The notes: generated by a model from the letters alone, not told the origin. A stretch of DNA of 64,000 nt from Symsagittifera roscoffensis (GCF_963678635.1 NC_087065.1:20039623-20103622); one strand, 5' to 3'; numbered from the stretch's first letter, positions 46,290 to 58,399 are shown. Numbers and translations: made by a program.

Positions 46290-47312
46290 TCTTTATCAGT
46301 GATAGAACTGCGGATCTTCGTTAGGAGCTGGATCAACAGTTTGTATTTTAGGTTGTCCTCATGTTTAATTAATCCCAATTTTGAAGAAAGTGCGGACTAT
46401 TTATGCTTGGGGTGGTTATTTATTCAGTCAGACTTCATAAGTTCAAAAATCAAAAAGATTTTTACCTCCAATTCTGCTCTGCAAAGTTCTGGGAGTTTGA
46501 AAATTGCCCACTTGACCATGTTCTGAACTAATTTATGCGCACTTTGAAATTTTTATTTATGATGCTGACAGCGTAATACGATTTATTTATGCGTGGCGAA
46601 TTGTCCAAAACTACAAAATAGTTTCAAAATGAATTGAGGCCAGCTAGTTTTGCACTGCTCAGACTTTTGCACTTGATAATTGATATCGACCAAAATTCGT
46701 TGTTTTAAATTTTTTTCTTAAGCAACAAGTCTTCGATTCCAATTTAGGGCAATCGGGACAGCAATCTTGCTTTCAGTCAAACTATGGCGATCGAAAGATT
46801 AGTTTTTACACTAAAAAATAAGGAAATCGACTCTTTGAGTTCAAATGTAAAAAGATAATTAACTTTCGTTGAATTGTTTTTCGTGCAGTTCTGGGGGTTG
46901 GAAAATTGCCAACTCGGCCATGCTCTGAAAAAGTTTATGCGCGCTGTGAAAATTTAATTTATGATGCTGAGAATGTTTTGTTATTTACTTTATGGAATGA
47001 TAACGTGATATACTACCCCACTACAAAATCGGTATCTTGTTAAGTAATCCCCCCTAATGTACCTTGTAACGAACCTCTCTCTTCCTCCTGCAAAGAAAGA
47101 ATTGAACAGTTAAGCATATACGAATTTTGCACATTGTATACTATCTCCCACTATTGCAATAGGGGGGAAATATTTAACTAGATCCCAAAATTGTTGCAAG
47201 TTGATTAAAAGCAAGCTAGTTGGGTGTCACTCAAAGTTTTACAGTTTACACTTGATTTTGATGTCAAAATGAGATAGCTTTGCTCTGATATGCAAGCCGT
47301 CTTTTTGATCTT
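46290..47312. repeat. Repeat R6, copy 1 (about 1 kb)
   Basis: Nearly identical to 51494-52512: TTTATCAGTGATAGAACTG at the left edge and TTTTTGATCT at the right edge are the last shared bases. Its interior has two partial HINE-related stretches (TGCGGACTATTTATGCTTGG, GTTCTGGGGGTTGGAAAATT) of the same subfamily as 63363-63785. Confidence 0.88.
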
Positions 47313-47350
47313 TATAATATTATTATCTCACTAACAATTAGTTTACATTT

Positions 47351-47827
47351 CAGACTTTTGAAGAACGGGAGGGAGTATACGTGCTCGGGGTGGTTTTTCT
47401 CTACAGACAAAGTTCGACCTTTTAACCAGCAATTTGTGGCAGATTTTTTTAAAATCGACCAAAAATTATTTGATGATTTTTCTTAAAACAGGTTTGTAGG
47501 TTGGCAGTTTGGCTAATTTGGGACAAAAAACACTCGATGTATTTCCTGCTATAAACGCGTAAGCAGAGATTTAATCGGTCTCAAAACTCGTTTCAAATCG
47601 CATTGAGCCATGCTTTCTAATAAATTGTTATATGCAAAAAAAAGTAAGCTTGTACTTTGCAGGCATAGCGTGAGGGGAATGTTGTTTCAAAAAAGTCTAA
47701 GAAAAGAGACTTTGAAAAAAGTCTTTACTTTTTTAGGGAACTTATTTTATAAAGCGATAACTTTTTCATAGAGCTTAAAAGGCAATCGGATTATTCAGGG
47801 CCTTGCTCTGACATGGGCAGTCTTGTT
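47351..47827 (+). mobile_element. Diverged family-1 HINE
   Basis: GTGCTCGGGGTGG near the start, ACAAAAAACACTCGATG and AACGCGTAAGCAGAGATTT in the middle, and TCAGGGCCTTGCTCTGA with GGGCAGTCTTGTT at the end. Many substitutions; 5' terminus unclear. Confidence 0.65.
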
Positions 47828-48427
47828 GATTAATTGTTTTTTTTTTGATATTTACCGACTGCCCCAAAATTTGACGAATTAATGTTAAGGCGAAGTGCTG
47901 AATTTCCCGAATTTGGTTTCTAGTGGGATGGAAAAATTTTCCAAAAATTCATTGAGGTCATTGTTGAAATATACAATTTCTGGCGCGTAATTTAAAATGA
48001 CAGGAATGTTTTAGGTATTTGAAAAGAAAAATTATGAATATTTCAAAACTATATAAAACTTTAGGCAGTCTTCCCCCACACTCCTTTCATTTGTAAAGTG
48101 TTAAATTTCTAGTAAGCAGCTTTACTTAAACAAATTAGCAACCTTCTCTTAAATTTGCAATGATTTCTGGACTAGATTTTTTCGTTTTACAATAAAGGTA
48201 TGTCGTGAATTAGTCGTCCTAAACTGCTCCAATAGGCAGGATTCAATCTAGTGAAATATAATTTTAGCTCAAAGCGTTAGGATTTCTTTGATTATTTTAC
48301 AAACTCCGCCATTAGAAAAATTGATAGTTAAAAATCATAGTTTGTTGCTGAGAAGGACCACCCGGGCACAAATGTGAGACTTTGAAAATCGGTGCAATAA
48401 CGGATTTGGATTTTAATTGAATCATTT

Positions 48428-48512
48428 TAAAACCAAAACTCTTAAACCAAAACTCTTAAAACTCTTAAACCAAAACTCTTAAACCAAGGCGACCTTAAAC
48501 CAAAACTCTTAA
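48428..48512. repeat. Minisatellite, AAACCAAAACTCTT units
   Basis: Five to six imperfect repeats of about 14 bases, interrupted once by GGCGACC. Confidence 0.75.
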
Positions 48513-50419
48513 GTTACAAACAAAATTTTCAACCTTTTTGAGTTGTCGCTCTCCTTAAATTTTGCGAGTTGTCATTTTTTACGAGTTGGTTTTTGTTGCA
48601 AGTTGTTCCTTTTTTAATCACATATTTAATATCGACTGTATCTTTCACTAAGTTTGAAACAATTTTGTCAAAATATTGTTATTACGAGAGTCAAATAGCG
48701 TCTGGCGAAAAAATCCCAGATTGCATTAAGTTCTCTTAGCTTCTTCGAAAATCGGCAAACTCAAAACCATAAAATCGAAATTAGAAAAACACGAAATAGG
48801 TGATAAGTAATTTTGACATTGCAAGCTGAGCTGACACAGTTTAGTTTCAAGGTTCCACCTTTTTCTGTCTAATTTAACTCAATCTAAATTATTTTTTTTT
48901 CGCTCCATTGATTTAATTGAATCATTTTCCTTGACTTATATCGCTGTTTATGCGTTTGCTCAGGGACATTTATTTATTATACCCGTTAAAGTATTTTAAC
49001 TGTTATTAAATCTTGCGAAGTCGATGATGAGTATACCATGATGAGTTTTGACATTGAAAACACAATTGCAGTTTCACAAACCCCCTCTCATTTTCTATCT
49101 GAGAAAAAGCTTATCTTGCTTTTCTTATATCGCAGATTCAAGTAAGTTTTGAATGTCAGAAATCAAAGCATATGTGTAGGAGTTCTTAGACTTGAGCGTC
49201 AAAGAACTCAAAGACAAAAACAGACTTCAACGTCAATGTCAGACTTGAACTTCCTCTGCCTCTTTTAAGAAGATGAAGATGAGCCGGATGAGCTTTGGGG
49301 AGTTGAAAGTGTATCATCTGCAGAAAACAATTCCAGAACATATGGATGGATTTGTTCGGTGTGTCCCTGCCACTATATGTTAATGCTCTAAGCCGCATCG
49401 CATCAACATACGGCTAGCTATAAAAATTAATGATTTAAGGATATTTTACCGGATACCGATTGTCAGAATGAGATCTTTGAAGTTTTCGGCTGTTTTGGAA
49501 CAAAGGTATATATCATCGCGAAAAGAGGTAGTTTAAGTCCAGCTGAGTAGTGAAAGCACGATCAAGTGGCACTGCTGGCAAGACTTTCAATGATCCGGGT
49601 TTTATAGGAGATGGGTAGTAAGCTCCCGACTAACATTATAGGCATGGATTTGCCCGATACTTCAACAGAGGCCTTTTCTGGACTGGCTCTTAATAACTTC
49701 AAGAGAAAGATTACGCTGACCAAATGTCTTTTAAGTCAGTATTGACATACTATGTTTACAACTGTGTTCGATTTTAACTCGCAATCACGATAATAAACGT
49801 GTCAGAATTTTGATATGTAAAAGTGTATAGTCTTACACCTTGGCTGACAAATCCCAGATTGGGCTGACTTGATAAACTACTGGATGTTTGTCCCCTGCTC
49901 TTTTCATTAATATTCAGTCATAAATAAAACTTGACTGCTACATAAAGAGTCACTTGCTAAATCAACCCCTATGTTTCTGTTTTAATTTGGTCATAAAATA
50001 TGTCCTTTTTCTCGGTTCATTTACTGCAAAGTAATAATAGTGACATAATAAGGGTCATTGGAGCATTCGATTTAAGTCGGGCCAAATTAAAGACAAAATC
50101 AATCACGAAGATTTGTCCCCAGATCACTTATAGTTTGTTCAGTCTGACCCCGATAACCCGCCACTTAATAGCCCAATCCCATTTCGATCGTTCGTTCATT
50201 CCTCTATCTCACCAGGCTCAGTCAGAAACTCAGCGGAAGGCTGCGAATGAATTCGAATTTTTATACTTTCAGGAGCTTTGGAGATTAAATCCTCGATGAC
50301 ACAATAAAAAGATTATGGCTAAGGTTTGGCGCAAACCAGCATGAGCATACGTTTTAAAAACACAAATTTATATCAGCAAAAGTTTGATCTTCAAGTTATA
50401 TAAATTGTTTTTAAAATTT

Positions 50420-50776
50420 CAGTGGCGTGCCGAGGAAATTTTTAACGGTGGGGCAATTTGTGGAAGTGTTGGCGCCCTTTTTTAGATCAACCATTTTTAT
50501 AAATTCAGATTTCTTTAAACCCTTGAGTTACATTTTTCTGCAAAGTTTTTCTATACTGATGGCTTTTTTGGGAAAAAAATATTTAAGCATTATTAGAAGG
50601 TTTTGACCAAACCTTTTTTCTTTTGTTCGGCGCGCGCTCCCCTTGATGATTGATTTGTATTTTTAAATTTGGGCTGCCATACAATGGTACCAAAAGGAGA
50701 ACAATGGAAAAGCTTGGTAACCAGATTTGAGCGAAGTGGTGGTCGCCCCATTGGGTGACGTCTCGTATACTAGGAT
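50420..50776 (+). mobile_element. Possible hAT-like MITE, diverged
   Basis: Begins CAGTGGCGTGCCGAGG, a hAT-style terminus. It contains GGCGCGCGCTCCCC and TGGTACCAAAAGG blocks seen in the 33783 element, and GGTGGTCGCCCCATTGGG near the right end. A matching right terminus and duplication were not found. Confidence 0.45.
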
Positions 50777-51066
50777 CTATTACGTAAAAGGTTTGTAGTG
50801 TACAATTACGTATAATTTTCAGTAATTAGTTGACAGATGCCTTCAAATTTGCACCTAACTAAACAAGACAGGTCGTATATCAGAGCTAAGATTTGGATAT
50901 CCTGATTCCCCCCTAAATGGATTCGAACCAATTTTTTCTATATAAAAAATTCGGTAAATTATATACTGGAGTGCCAAGATCAAATATAAATTGCTAAATT
51001 TTGAGACGAATGATAAACACCAAATTGGAGCCTCAAACCAATATGGACCATTTTCGAGTGTGGCTT

Positions 51067-51480
51067 AACTCGCCACACATATAAAATTTGCCAATGAAAC
51101 TAACGAACCATCATCGAGCAGTTTCCAACCAAAATAAGGCTAGTGCAAGCTCACTCGCTTTCCGGATTCATCCCCACACGCTGACAACTTTTTATAATGA
51201 AATTCGTCTTAGTAATAATACAAAAAACTACTCCTATTACGGTGACGCCCCGACTGCTCTATACAACTCTATTAATTTTGATGAGGTTCTCCAAAAAAAA
51301 ATTATTTGAGTGTACTTTAAGGTGAATTAAAAACTTTTTGTAATAAAAGAAGAAAAAAACACCGAAAAAAAGTGTTTTTTTTTCTAATAATTTTTTTTAC
51401 CTTACGCTATTCACGTTTAGTTAAAAAGTCGTAAATTGACTGAAAAGAGCATTAATTTTTGGTTTTTATTGTGAAAGCGA
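51067..51480. repeat. Repeat R6 flank, copy A
   Basis: CTCGCCACACATATAAAATT through AGAAAAAAACACCGAAAAAAAG is repeated at 52511-52818. The tail TTGGTTTTTATTGTGAAAGC recurs near 53165. With the R6 body between, the arrangement is a tandem duplication of about 1.45 kb. The 73-codon open frame here (51088-51309) has a stop and a frameshift in the second copy, so it is not treated as a gene. Confidence 0.82.
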
Positions 51481-51493
51481 GTCGCACCTAATC

Positions 51494-52512
51494 TTTATCA
51501 GTGATAGAACTGCAGATCTTCGTTCGGAGCTGGATCAACAGTTTGTATTTTAGGTTGTCCTCATGTTTAATTAATCCCATTTTTGAAGAAAGTGCGGACT
51601 ATTTATGCTTGGGGTGGTTATTTATTCAGTCAGACTTCATAAGTTCAAAAATTCAAAAGATTTTTACCTCCAATTCTGTTCTGCAAAGTTCTGGGAGTTT
51701 GAAAATTGCCCACTTGGCCATGCTCTGAACTAATTTATGCGGACTTTGAAATTTTTATTTATGATGCTGACAGAGTAATGCGATTAATTTATGCGTGGCA
51801 AATTGTCCAAAACTACAAAATTGTTCCAAAATGAATTGAGGCAAGCTAGTTTTGCACTGCTCATACTTTTGCACTTGATAATTGATATCGACCAAAATTC
51901 GTTGTTTTTATTTTTTTCTAAAGCAACAAGTCTTCGATTCCAATTGAGGGCAATCGGGACAGCAATCTTGCTTTCAGTCAAACTATGGCGATCAAAAGAA
52001 TAGTTTTTACACTAAAAAATAAGGAAATCGACTCTTTGAGTTCAAATGTAAAAAGATAATTAACTTTCGTTGAATTGTTTTTCGTGCAGTTCTGGGGGTT
52101 GGAAAATTGCCAACTCGGCCATGCTCTGCAAAAGTTTATGCGCGCTGTGAAAATTTAATTCATGATGCTGAGAATGTATTGTGTTTTACTTTAGGGAATA
52201 ATAACGTGATATACTACCCCACTACAAAATCGGGATCTTGTTAAGTAATCCCCCCTAATGTACCTTGTAACGAACCTTTCTCTTCCTACTGCAAAGAAAA
52301 AATTGAACAGTTAAGCATATACGAATTTTGCACATTGTATACTATCTCCCACTATTGCAATAGAGGGGAAATATTTAACTAGATCATAAAATCGTTGCAA
52401 GTTGATTAAAAGCAAGCTAGTTGGGTGTCACTCAAAATTTTACAATTTACACTTTATTTTGATGTCAAAATGATATAGCTTTGCGCTGATATGCAAGCAG
52501 TCTTTTTGATCT
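51494..52512. repeat. Repeat R6, copy 2 (about 1 kb)
   Basis: Second copy of 46290-47312, roughly 97 percent identical by eye. At its right end it switches at GATCT into CTCGCCACACAT, the start of the flank repeat. Confidence 0.88.
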
Positions 52513-52832
52513 CGCCACACATATAAAATTTGCCAATGAAACTAACCAACCATCATCGAGCAGTTTCCAACCAAAATTAGGCTAGTGCAAGCTCACTCGC
52601 TTTCCGGATTCATCCCCGCACGCTGACAACTTTTTTTAAATGAAATTCGTCTTAGTAATAATACAAAAAACTACTCCTATTACGGTGACGCCCCGACTGC
52701 TCTATACAACTCTATTGATTTTGATGAGGTTCTCCAAAAAAAAAATTATTTGAGTGTACTTTAAGGTGAATTAAAAACTTTTTGTAATAAAAGAAGAAAA
52801 AAACACCGAAAAAAAGTACGCTATCTCAAATA

Positions 52833-52877
<45 letters not shown>

Positions 52878-53190
52878 TCTCGAATTGTCTCAGTTCATTT
52901 TGCAACTGCAACTGTTATAATTTTTAATTATAATTAAAATTATAATTTATAACTGTTACATTTTGCAGTTATAAAACGCAATATATTGCGTGGTAACTAT
53001 CCCAAATCAACCAAACTAGCAATTTTCAAACCCCTATACATTACAAAAAATTGTCGTAGATAAATGAATTCAAGACAACAAAATCTTTCAGATGGTATAA
53101 AAAACGCCGTCAAAAACGTTTAGTTAAAAAATCGTAAATTGACTGAAAAAATAGTCAAGAGCATTAACCTTTGGTTTTTATTGTGAAAGC
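52511..53190. repeat. Repeat R6 flank, copy B, with microsatellite insertion
   Basis: Same start as 51067. After CACCGAAAAAAAGT it contains an additional stretch of about 260 bases, including the (AG)n tract and an AT palindrome, before rejoining the shared TTAGTTAAAAAATCGTAAATT. Confidence 0.75.
52836..52875. repeat. (AG)20 microsatellite
   Basis: Forty bases of perfect AG dinucleotide repeat. Confidence 0.97.
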
Positions 53191-53934
53191 CGGAAATGTA
53201 AACCACAGCCAAGAGACGGAAAGAAAAAAAACTCAATAAAGACAATGAAACAGAACAAATTGTTTTGATTTCTGAAAAAATCACAATTTTTAAGTTTCCG
53301 AGGAAAAAAAGATGGCCATAAATTTCTTTAAACTTTTAGAAAAAGTGCCGATTGACATAATTTGAGATAAAAGTAACCCTAATGAGAAAGTTGGATCAGT
53401 ACGTAAACTTGTTGTTCTGCTGGGTAATCTGAAAATTACGGTCCATGTTCGAAACTCAAAATTGATCAAATTTTTTGTTAATTTTACATATATTTTTGCT
53501 GCTCGATAGCGAAATTTGCCTTCATTGCTACAAAAGAACTGAGTTGAACTTAAACTGAAAACGAAACTCAAACCGCGAAAAAGTAAGCTTGAGCCAGAAA
53601 ATATCTTAAGATTTTTCGTGACAAAACAAAAACAAAAAAGATTTATCACGATCTGTATAAGAGTCTGAACTACGTTCATCGACTCATTGAGAATCCTGTC
53701 TAAATGATTTGTTAAAAAATGAAAACTTGTTTAAAGAAAAACTAACCCGAACACAAATAGTCCGTCGCTATCTTCGAAAATTGAAACTTATTTTTTTTGA
53801 CCATTTTGTCGACCGGTTTGTTGAGTAAAGACGCTTTTTGAATAATTTTTAACGGGGAAAAATCGCCTTGCAGCAATGCGTAACATAATGATTTCCGATG
53901 CAAGTTTATTTTTGATTTTTCAAAAGTGTTGTTT

Positions 53935-54410
53935 AACAAGATTGCTCGTATTTGAGTGCAAAGCCCTGAATGTTCCTAGTGCCCCTTAATCCATATCAAA
54001 AAGATTTTGGAGAATTATTTATTGAAAAATTACAAATGTTGGACATTATCAAAGAACAAGTGGGAAAAATTGAGTCGTATGAAATTAATCAGACCGATGA
54101 GCTAGCCTCAATTCAATTTGGAACGATTTTGTTGAGCGGCATAAATAGTTTGCGTTACGCTTTCAGAATCATGAATGAAATCTTCAAAAGGCACATGAAT
54201 TAGTCCAGAATTTGACCAAGTTGGCAATTTTCAAACTCCCAGAAATTGCAAAAAAGTATTGGAGGTAAAATATCAGGGAGTCGATATCTTCAATAAAGTA
54301 AAAAAAATTTTGTTAAAATTTATTATTTCGATCGCCGAAAAATGACTGAATATGAATAAAAAACCGTCCCAAGCATAAGTTTTCCGTTTTCTTCCAAAGC
54401 CGGAACAAAA
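53935..54410 (-). mobile_element. HINE-like element, diverged subfamily b
   Basis: Starts AACAAGATTGCTCGTATTTG with AAGCCCTGAATGTTCC and ends CCAAAGCCGGAACAAAA. The interior matches the copy at 63363-63785 (GAGGTAAAATATCAGGGAGTC against GGAGGTAAAATATC). The hairpin has lost one arm. It lies 12 bases from channel exon 1 as numbered here. Confidence 0.7.
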
Positions 54411-54421
54411 AAGGTTCTTAC

Positions 54422-54492
54422 CATGTTGACCTCTGAAATGCGATCGACACTAGCAACTGTGATGTCAATCTCCACCATTACAGGGTTGCTGT
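54422..54492 (-). CDS. Channel exon 1 of 7 found: ligand-binding domain, beta1-beta2
   Basis: 71 bases. Acceptor TGTTTCAG at 54493-54494; two bases of a split codon, then SNPVMVEIDITVASVDRISE and VNM. Donor ATG|GTAAGA, phase 0. It matches the V-x-V/I-D-I-x-V-x-S-[IV]-D-x-[IV]-S-E-[VM]-x-M pattern of the family. The incoming phase 1 predicts an upstream exon ending in one base of a Gly/Asp/Asn-type codon, not found in the window. Confidence 0.93.
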
Positions 54493-54494
54493 CT

Positions 54495-56270
54495 GAAACA
54501 CACACAAACGCTTTCATTGCACTACTTATGAGGTCACCATTTAGTGACTATCTATTACGTTTTACAAAGGTTATTGAGATTCGTAGGATCGCTTAATTAC
54601 AGGAAAAGAAATGACAAAAAGAAGAGAATGTAGCAGGATGAGAGCAGTTGTTTGGAAAGAGTCAAGAATTTTTACAGATATTCTTTTTAGTCATTGAATT
54701 AATGCCGCATCGCATAAACACATTTAATCGATGAGAAACCACTTTGATCCTTGCAGGTGCGGATCTAAAATTTTCTCGATTGGGTGCTGATTTTCAAAAT
54801 AAAATGCCATCCTTTTTTAGGTTGACAAAGCGACATTCTAAGACTTTTTGGGCGAGTTTTGACCAAATCATTGCTTTTTTTGGTGCGCACTTCCCTTTGA
54901 AATTCTTAAGGCCTTTAGATAATTTTTAAGGTCGCTCATACAAAAATCGATGTAAATTAATGCCAAGTGGGGGACCCTTTGGGTAGTCAGGAGGTCGAGT
55001 AGCGGAACCCTCCCTAATTGGACCCTTGCATCAGCGCTTAGCCCTGTATCTTCACAGGCAGGGGCGGATATAGTATCAATCAAAAACAAAAATCGCAGAG
55101 AATCAAAAGGAGCGTTTTGGGTTGCAATTTCTTAGGAGCGTGCGACCTTTCCCTCTGAACTCGGTACTAGACAAAGTAAAATACAAGCTTGTTGTTTCTT
55201 GCTCAGATGTTTCACCACTATTTTAGAAACTCTGATACCAAGAATTGAAATGTAAACTCGAGATTTATGAGATAGCCCGTATGCAATTAAAACCAGTTTG
55301 AGATAGAAAATAAATGCCCGTGTTTTGTCTTGTCTATAGTAAAAACTGCGTGATAGAAAACAATCTATGTTTCAAGAGTTCTTAGCATACCGATCAAAGA
55401 GAAAAATTTTTTATCAAACAAGATTGCGGTATAAAAATGTAAACAATAGCAGCCGTGCTTGTTTTTTTGCAGCACGCGAGTTTTTCATATGGCATAGAAC
55501 TGAATTTAACTTAAGCTTAATTTCCGCGAATCATAGGCCAATCAGATTATCAAAAACAAAATAATCACTATCTAAATATTTTCAAAAGAGAACCCGCTAC
55601 AATAAAACAAGCCAGATCAAGAAACTTAGAGCACCATAGAAGAACCGAAACCTGCCGCGCACGAGCGAATTGCAGTGTTGACAAAATAGTTTCATGCTGC
55701 GAGCTGCGCGCTTTTTTCTACACCATTAGTAGTTTTAATTGGAAGTTAGGGGAGCTTAGGATGTTTTTACAAGGAAGGGAGACGTGCTAGTTATAATTAA
55801 TAAGTTATCATGAATGTAGTTTTGCTGATGACTAGCTATGCGGATAGATGCTTTTTATTGTCATGACCCCGAGTGCTGCTTTATATTTTTGTTACATATC
55901 TTCAGTTGACCTCTTACCGTTATCATTGGAAGAGGAGAAGAATGAGGAGCCTGAAAATAACATGCAAATCACACTAAAACCACTTTCCGATTCCAAAATT
56001 CAGTCTCCAGAAGAGTTGTTACATCATCCAACTCGGGTTTTTCTAGAAGATATTGCCTTAGGCAGCTATATGTTAAATTTTGTTAATCTACGTGAAACTG
56101 TTTTTTATCTGCTTTTGACTTTATTACATGCAATTTTATATTTTTTTCTACTTTTCTACCTTGTTTTGCGACTGAATTTTGAACTTTGAATCGCATTCAA
56201 AGTTAGTTTTTCCTCCTGGCTCATAAATAAAAGAGAAAATAGTTTCCTGTATTCAATACGATGTCTCGTG
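54495..56270. other. Intron/upstream stretch with hAT-like MITE remnants
   Basis: 54755-55030 is a diverged hAT-like MITE (GCAGGTGCGGATCTAAAATT at the left, GGGGGACCCTTTGGG and CTAATTGGACCCTTGC at the right). A second terminus, GCAGGGGCGGATATAG, begins at about 55060. 55100-56270 is unassigned; a 113-codon plus-strand frame (55848-56189) is hydrophobic and unsupported. The missing 5' channel exons were looked for and not found. Confidence 0.5.
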
Positions 56271-56535
56271 ATTTTGCCAGATCCCTTAACTTGCCAGAAT
56301 GCATGTGAGAATTTGCGAAGCCCTGAATGTTCCCACTGTCTTTTAAGTAGTGTCTGCTTTTCAGTAGTGTCTGCTTTTTTTCCCACCCCACCTGCCCTTC
56401 GATTGTCACAAAAATTGGCATGTCGACTATACAGGCCATGATAAACATATTTGGTCCTCATACTTGACCTTGAAAACTTCCACGTTACACCCTAAAGTTG
56501 ATGGTTTATGTGAAGCGCGGGAAAAGAAGAAGAGC

Positions 56536-56904
56536 CAATCCCCCAGACGCTATTTGAAATACGAAGTCATACATTTCGCATATAGCTACTTAATAAATAG
56601 ACTAACTAGCATGCCTTAATTCAATTTGGAGTAATGTCTAACCCAGATTAAATCTCCGCTTAAGCGTTAATAGCATAAAACATTACGTGCATTAATTGTC
56701 CTAAATTCGCTTGATTGGCAATCTTTAAACACCCATAGTTCTTCAAAAATTGATTGCTTTTTGTACAGTTTGAGCTCAAGACAACACTATTTTTCGAATA
56801 AAAACAAAAAAATTTCCGTCAAAAAAGGTGAGTCGCGAGTCGAAACTTATCTAGAGAAAAAAACCATCCCGAGCAGAAACATTCCACTTTTTTATTCGAA
56901 GACA
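56536..56904 (-). mobile_element. Diverged family-1 HINE, head-to-tail with next
   Basis: Interior landmarks in order (CCCCCAGACGC, TTAAATCTCCGCTTAAGCG, CATCCCGAGCAGAAACATTCC). A family 3' piece (GAAGCCCTGAATGTTCCC) lies upstream at about 56318-56336 and may belong to it, split by an insertion. Confidence 0.6.
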
Positions 56905-56907
56905 AAG

Positions 56908-57110
56908 ACAAGACTGCTCGTATCAAACAAAATCCTAAATGCCCCATTTGCCGTTTAAAGTCAATGAAAAATTTTTTGCTAAAAATTGACAAAATTATTG
57001 AAAAAAAATTTTTAAAAAAAGATATTTTGTTACATTTTTTTTCATTTCTCCACCTTCATATTATATAAAGTACAAAGAGACATAATTGTGGTAACGTATG
57101 AAAACCGCGC
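56908..57110 (-). mobile_element. Diverged family-1 HINE, 3' half
   Basis: ACAAGACTGCTCGTATC, AATGCCCCATTTGCCGTTT and a weak CTCCACCTTCATATTATATAAAG counterpart. It follows the previous copy in the same direction. Confidence 0.55.
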
Positions 57111-57794
57111 ATTAGTGTTATGCTTTTCCTAACAATAAATTAAATATTGAGAGTTGAAGTTTCAGGCATACGCAGAGTTAAAATAGCAAATTATGCCGTG
57201 TAGTTGCACAGTTAAAATAACAACTTATGCAAGTAACGCAGTTTGGATCTCAATGCAATATTGCTTCAAGGCAATGTAGAACAATTATGAGAGCGGGATG
57301 ATTCACTTACTGAAAATTTTATTTAATTATTGAGCAGGACCACTGCAGAAAGAATTCCCCCACTTGGTATGCCATGCATAATTTCAGGTGTTCTTAATGA
57401 CTAGTAAAGTAATATTAACTTTAAGTGAATTGCCTCAAATCAATTTCGAATGACTACTGTCGAATCAATTAGTCGATTACCCCTTGATAACAAGAAATTT
57501 TTTGGCAACGTTTTTTGTCTCAGATAGGCAATTTTCAAACCACCTTAATTTAACAAAAAATTATCCCCGATAGAGTATTTTTTCGAATTTTGAATTCGCG
57601 GCAACACTGATTTTGAATGTCGGCAAAAAATTTTTGTCCAAAATTGCTTTTAAAAAATAATTCTCCACAAGGATTTTGACTTTTTGATTACAAATTTTTG
57701 ACAAGAATTTTTTTTGTCTTACTTTTTTGATTAATTTGAGCTCAAAATAAAAAGTATAACTTTTTGCGATCTTGTATTTTGAACTTACTCCATT

Positions 57795-57945
57795 TGGACT
57801 AAAATGGGACAATTAACACGCGATATAGTTAAAACTCTACTTACGCGTGCTAATATTGGTGGTATGCTATTTGGTCTATTTGATACTTTGCTATATGCGA
57901 AATAAATCAGTTTGTAATTTATATAGCGTGTGGGGTTATAGTTTT
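57795..57945 (+). mobile_element. Family-1 HINE middle fragment
   Basis: GGGACAATTAACACGCGATA, CTTACGCGTGCTAAT and TATAGCGTGTGGGG are in family order, plus orientation, with both ends missing. Confidence 0.55.
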
Positions 57946-58063
57946 AAAAAAATCAAAAAAATGGATTCAGCGAAAAAAAAACTTGTCTTGAACGTTTCAC
58001 AATTTTGGTTAAACCGAACACATATCAAACTTGGTTTCATCTGGAAAAACAACAAAAAAGATC

Positions 58064-58397
58064 CAGTGGAGGACCTAGGATTTTCTCGAAGTGTGAGATT
58101 TTGCTGAGCTCTCCCAAATCACCATAAAGGCCTTTTTTTGACCGCAGGCAAAATTGAAAAAAAAAACATAAAAAAGATTTTATTTGTATGTTTTGGAAAA
58201 TGTTGACCAAGAATTTTTGATTTCTCAGCTTGCGCTTTCCTTCAAAATTAGTATACATTGGCCCCAAAGATGCCTTTCAAAACAATTTAGCGTCTTTCAG
58301 CCATAAATGGATAATCCCAAACCTTTTTGGTCGGCAGAACAGAGAGTCAAAATGCTGATTAGTGGCGTATGCCCCAATCCCTAAATCCGCTACAGCT
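58064..58397 (+). mobile_element. hAT-like MITE
   Basis: CAGTGGAGGACCTAGGATTT at the left, CCCTAAATCCGCTACAGC at the right. The interior shares GACCGCAGGCAAAATTG, TAGTATACATTGGCCCC and GCCATAAATGGATA with the 33400-34166 copies. No clear target-site duplication. Confidence 0.65.
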
Positions 58398-58399
58398 GG

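Larger units (their letters stand above)
45782..54421 (-). other. Intron of the channel gene (about 8.6 kb)
   Basis: Donor GTAAGAAC at 54421, acceptor CAG at 45782. Holds the duplicated R6 repeat, an (AG)n tract, three HINE-like copies and the mostly unassigned stretch 47830-51060. In that stretch a few short plus-strand frames (near 49270-49385 and the 34 codons from 49654) look mildly protein-like but have no support. Confidence 0.85.
23403..54492 (-). other. Gene locus: GABA-A-type Cys-loop chloride channel subunit (5' end missing)
   Basis: Seven exons can be joined: 54492-54422, 45781-45546, 40332-40250, 39999-39868, 39614-39462, 25004-24637, 24401-23403. Every junction is GT-AG and phase-compatible. 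The joined frame is 2040 bases after the first split codon, that is 679 residues plus stop. Introns are about 8.6 kb, 5.2 kb, 250, 253 bases, 14.5 kb and 235 bases. It covers most of the extracellular ligand-binding domain, the Cys-loop, M1-M4 and the full intracellular loop. The product is a membrane subunit of a pentameric anion channel gated by an inhibitory transmitter. The beta/RDL/LCCH3-like group is favoured by [16 protein letters not shown] in M2 and by aromatic residues at the binding-site positions. Some M1/M2-M3 residues (YMPCIM, ESSPAR, SARASLP) recall alpha/gamma types, so subunit class is not settled. Exons for the signal peptide and the first part of the binding domain were not found. 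Confidence 0.93.

Noticed and set aside
46242..46526. A 94-codon plus-strand frame
   Set aside because: It runs through a partial HINE subfamily b sequence and recurs only because the R6 repeat is duplicated.
51088..51309. A 73-codon plus-strand frame
   Set aside because: The duplicated copy at 52530-52740 carries a stop and a frameshift at the same place, arguing against selection on coding.
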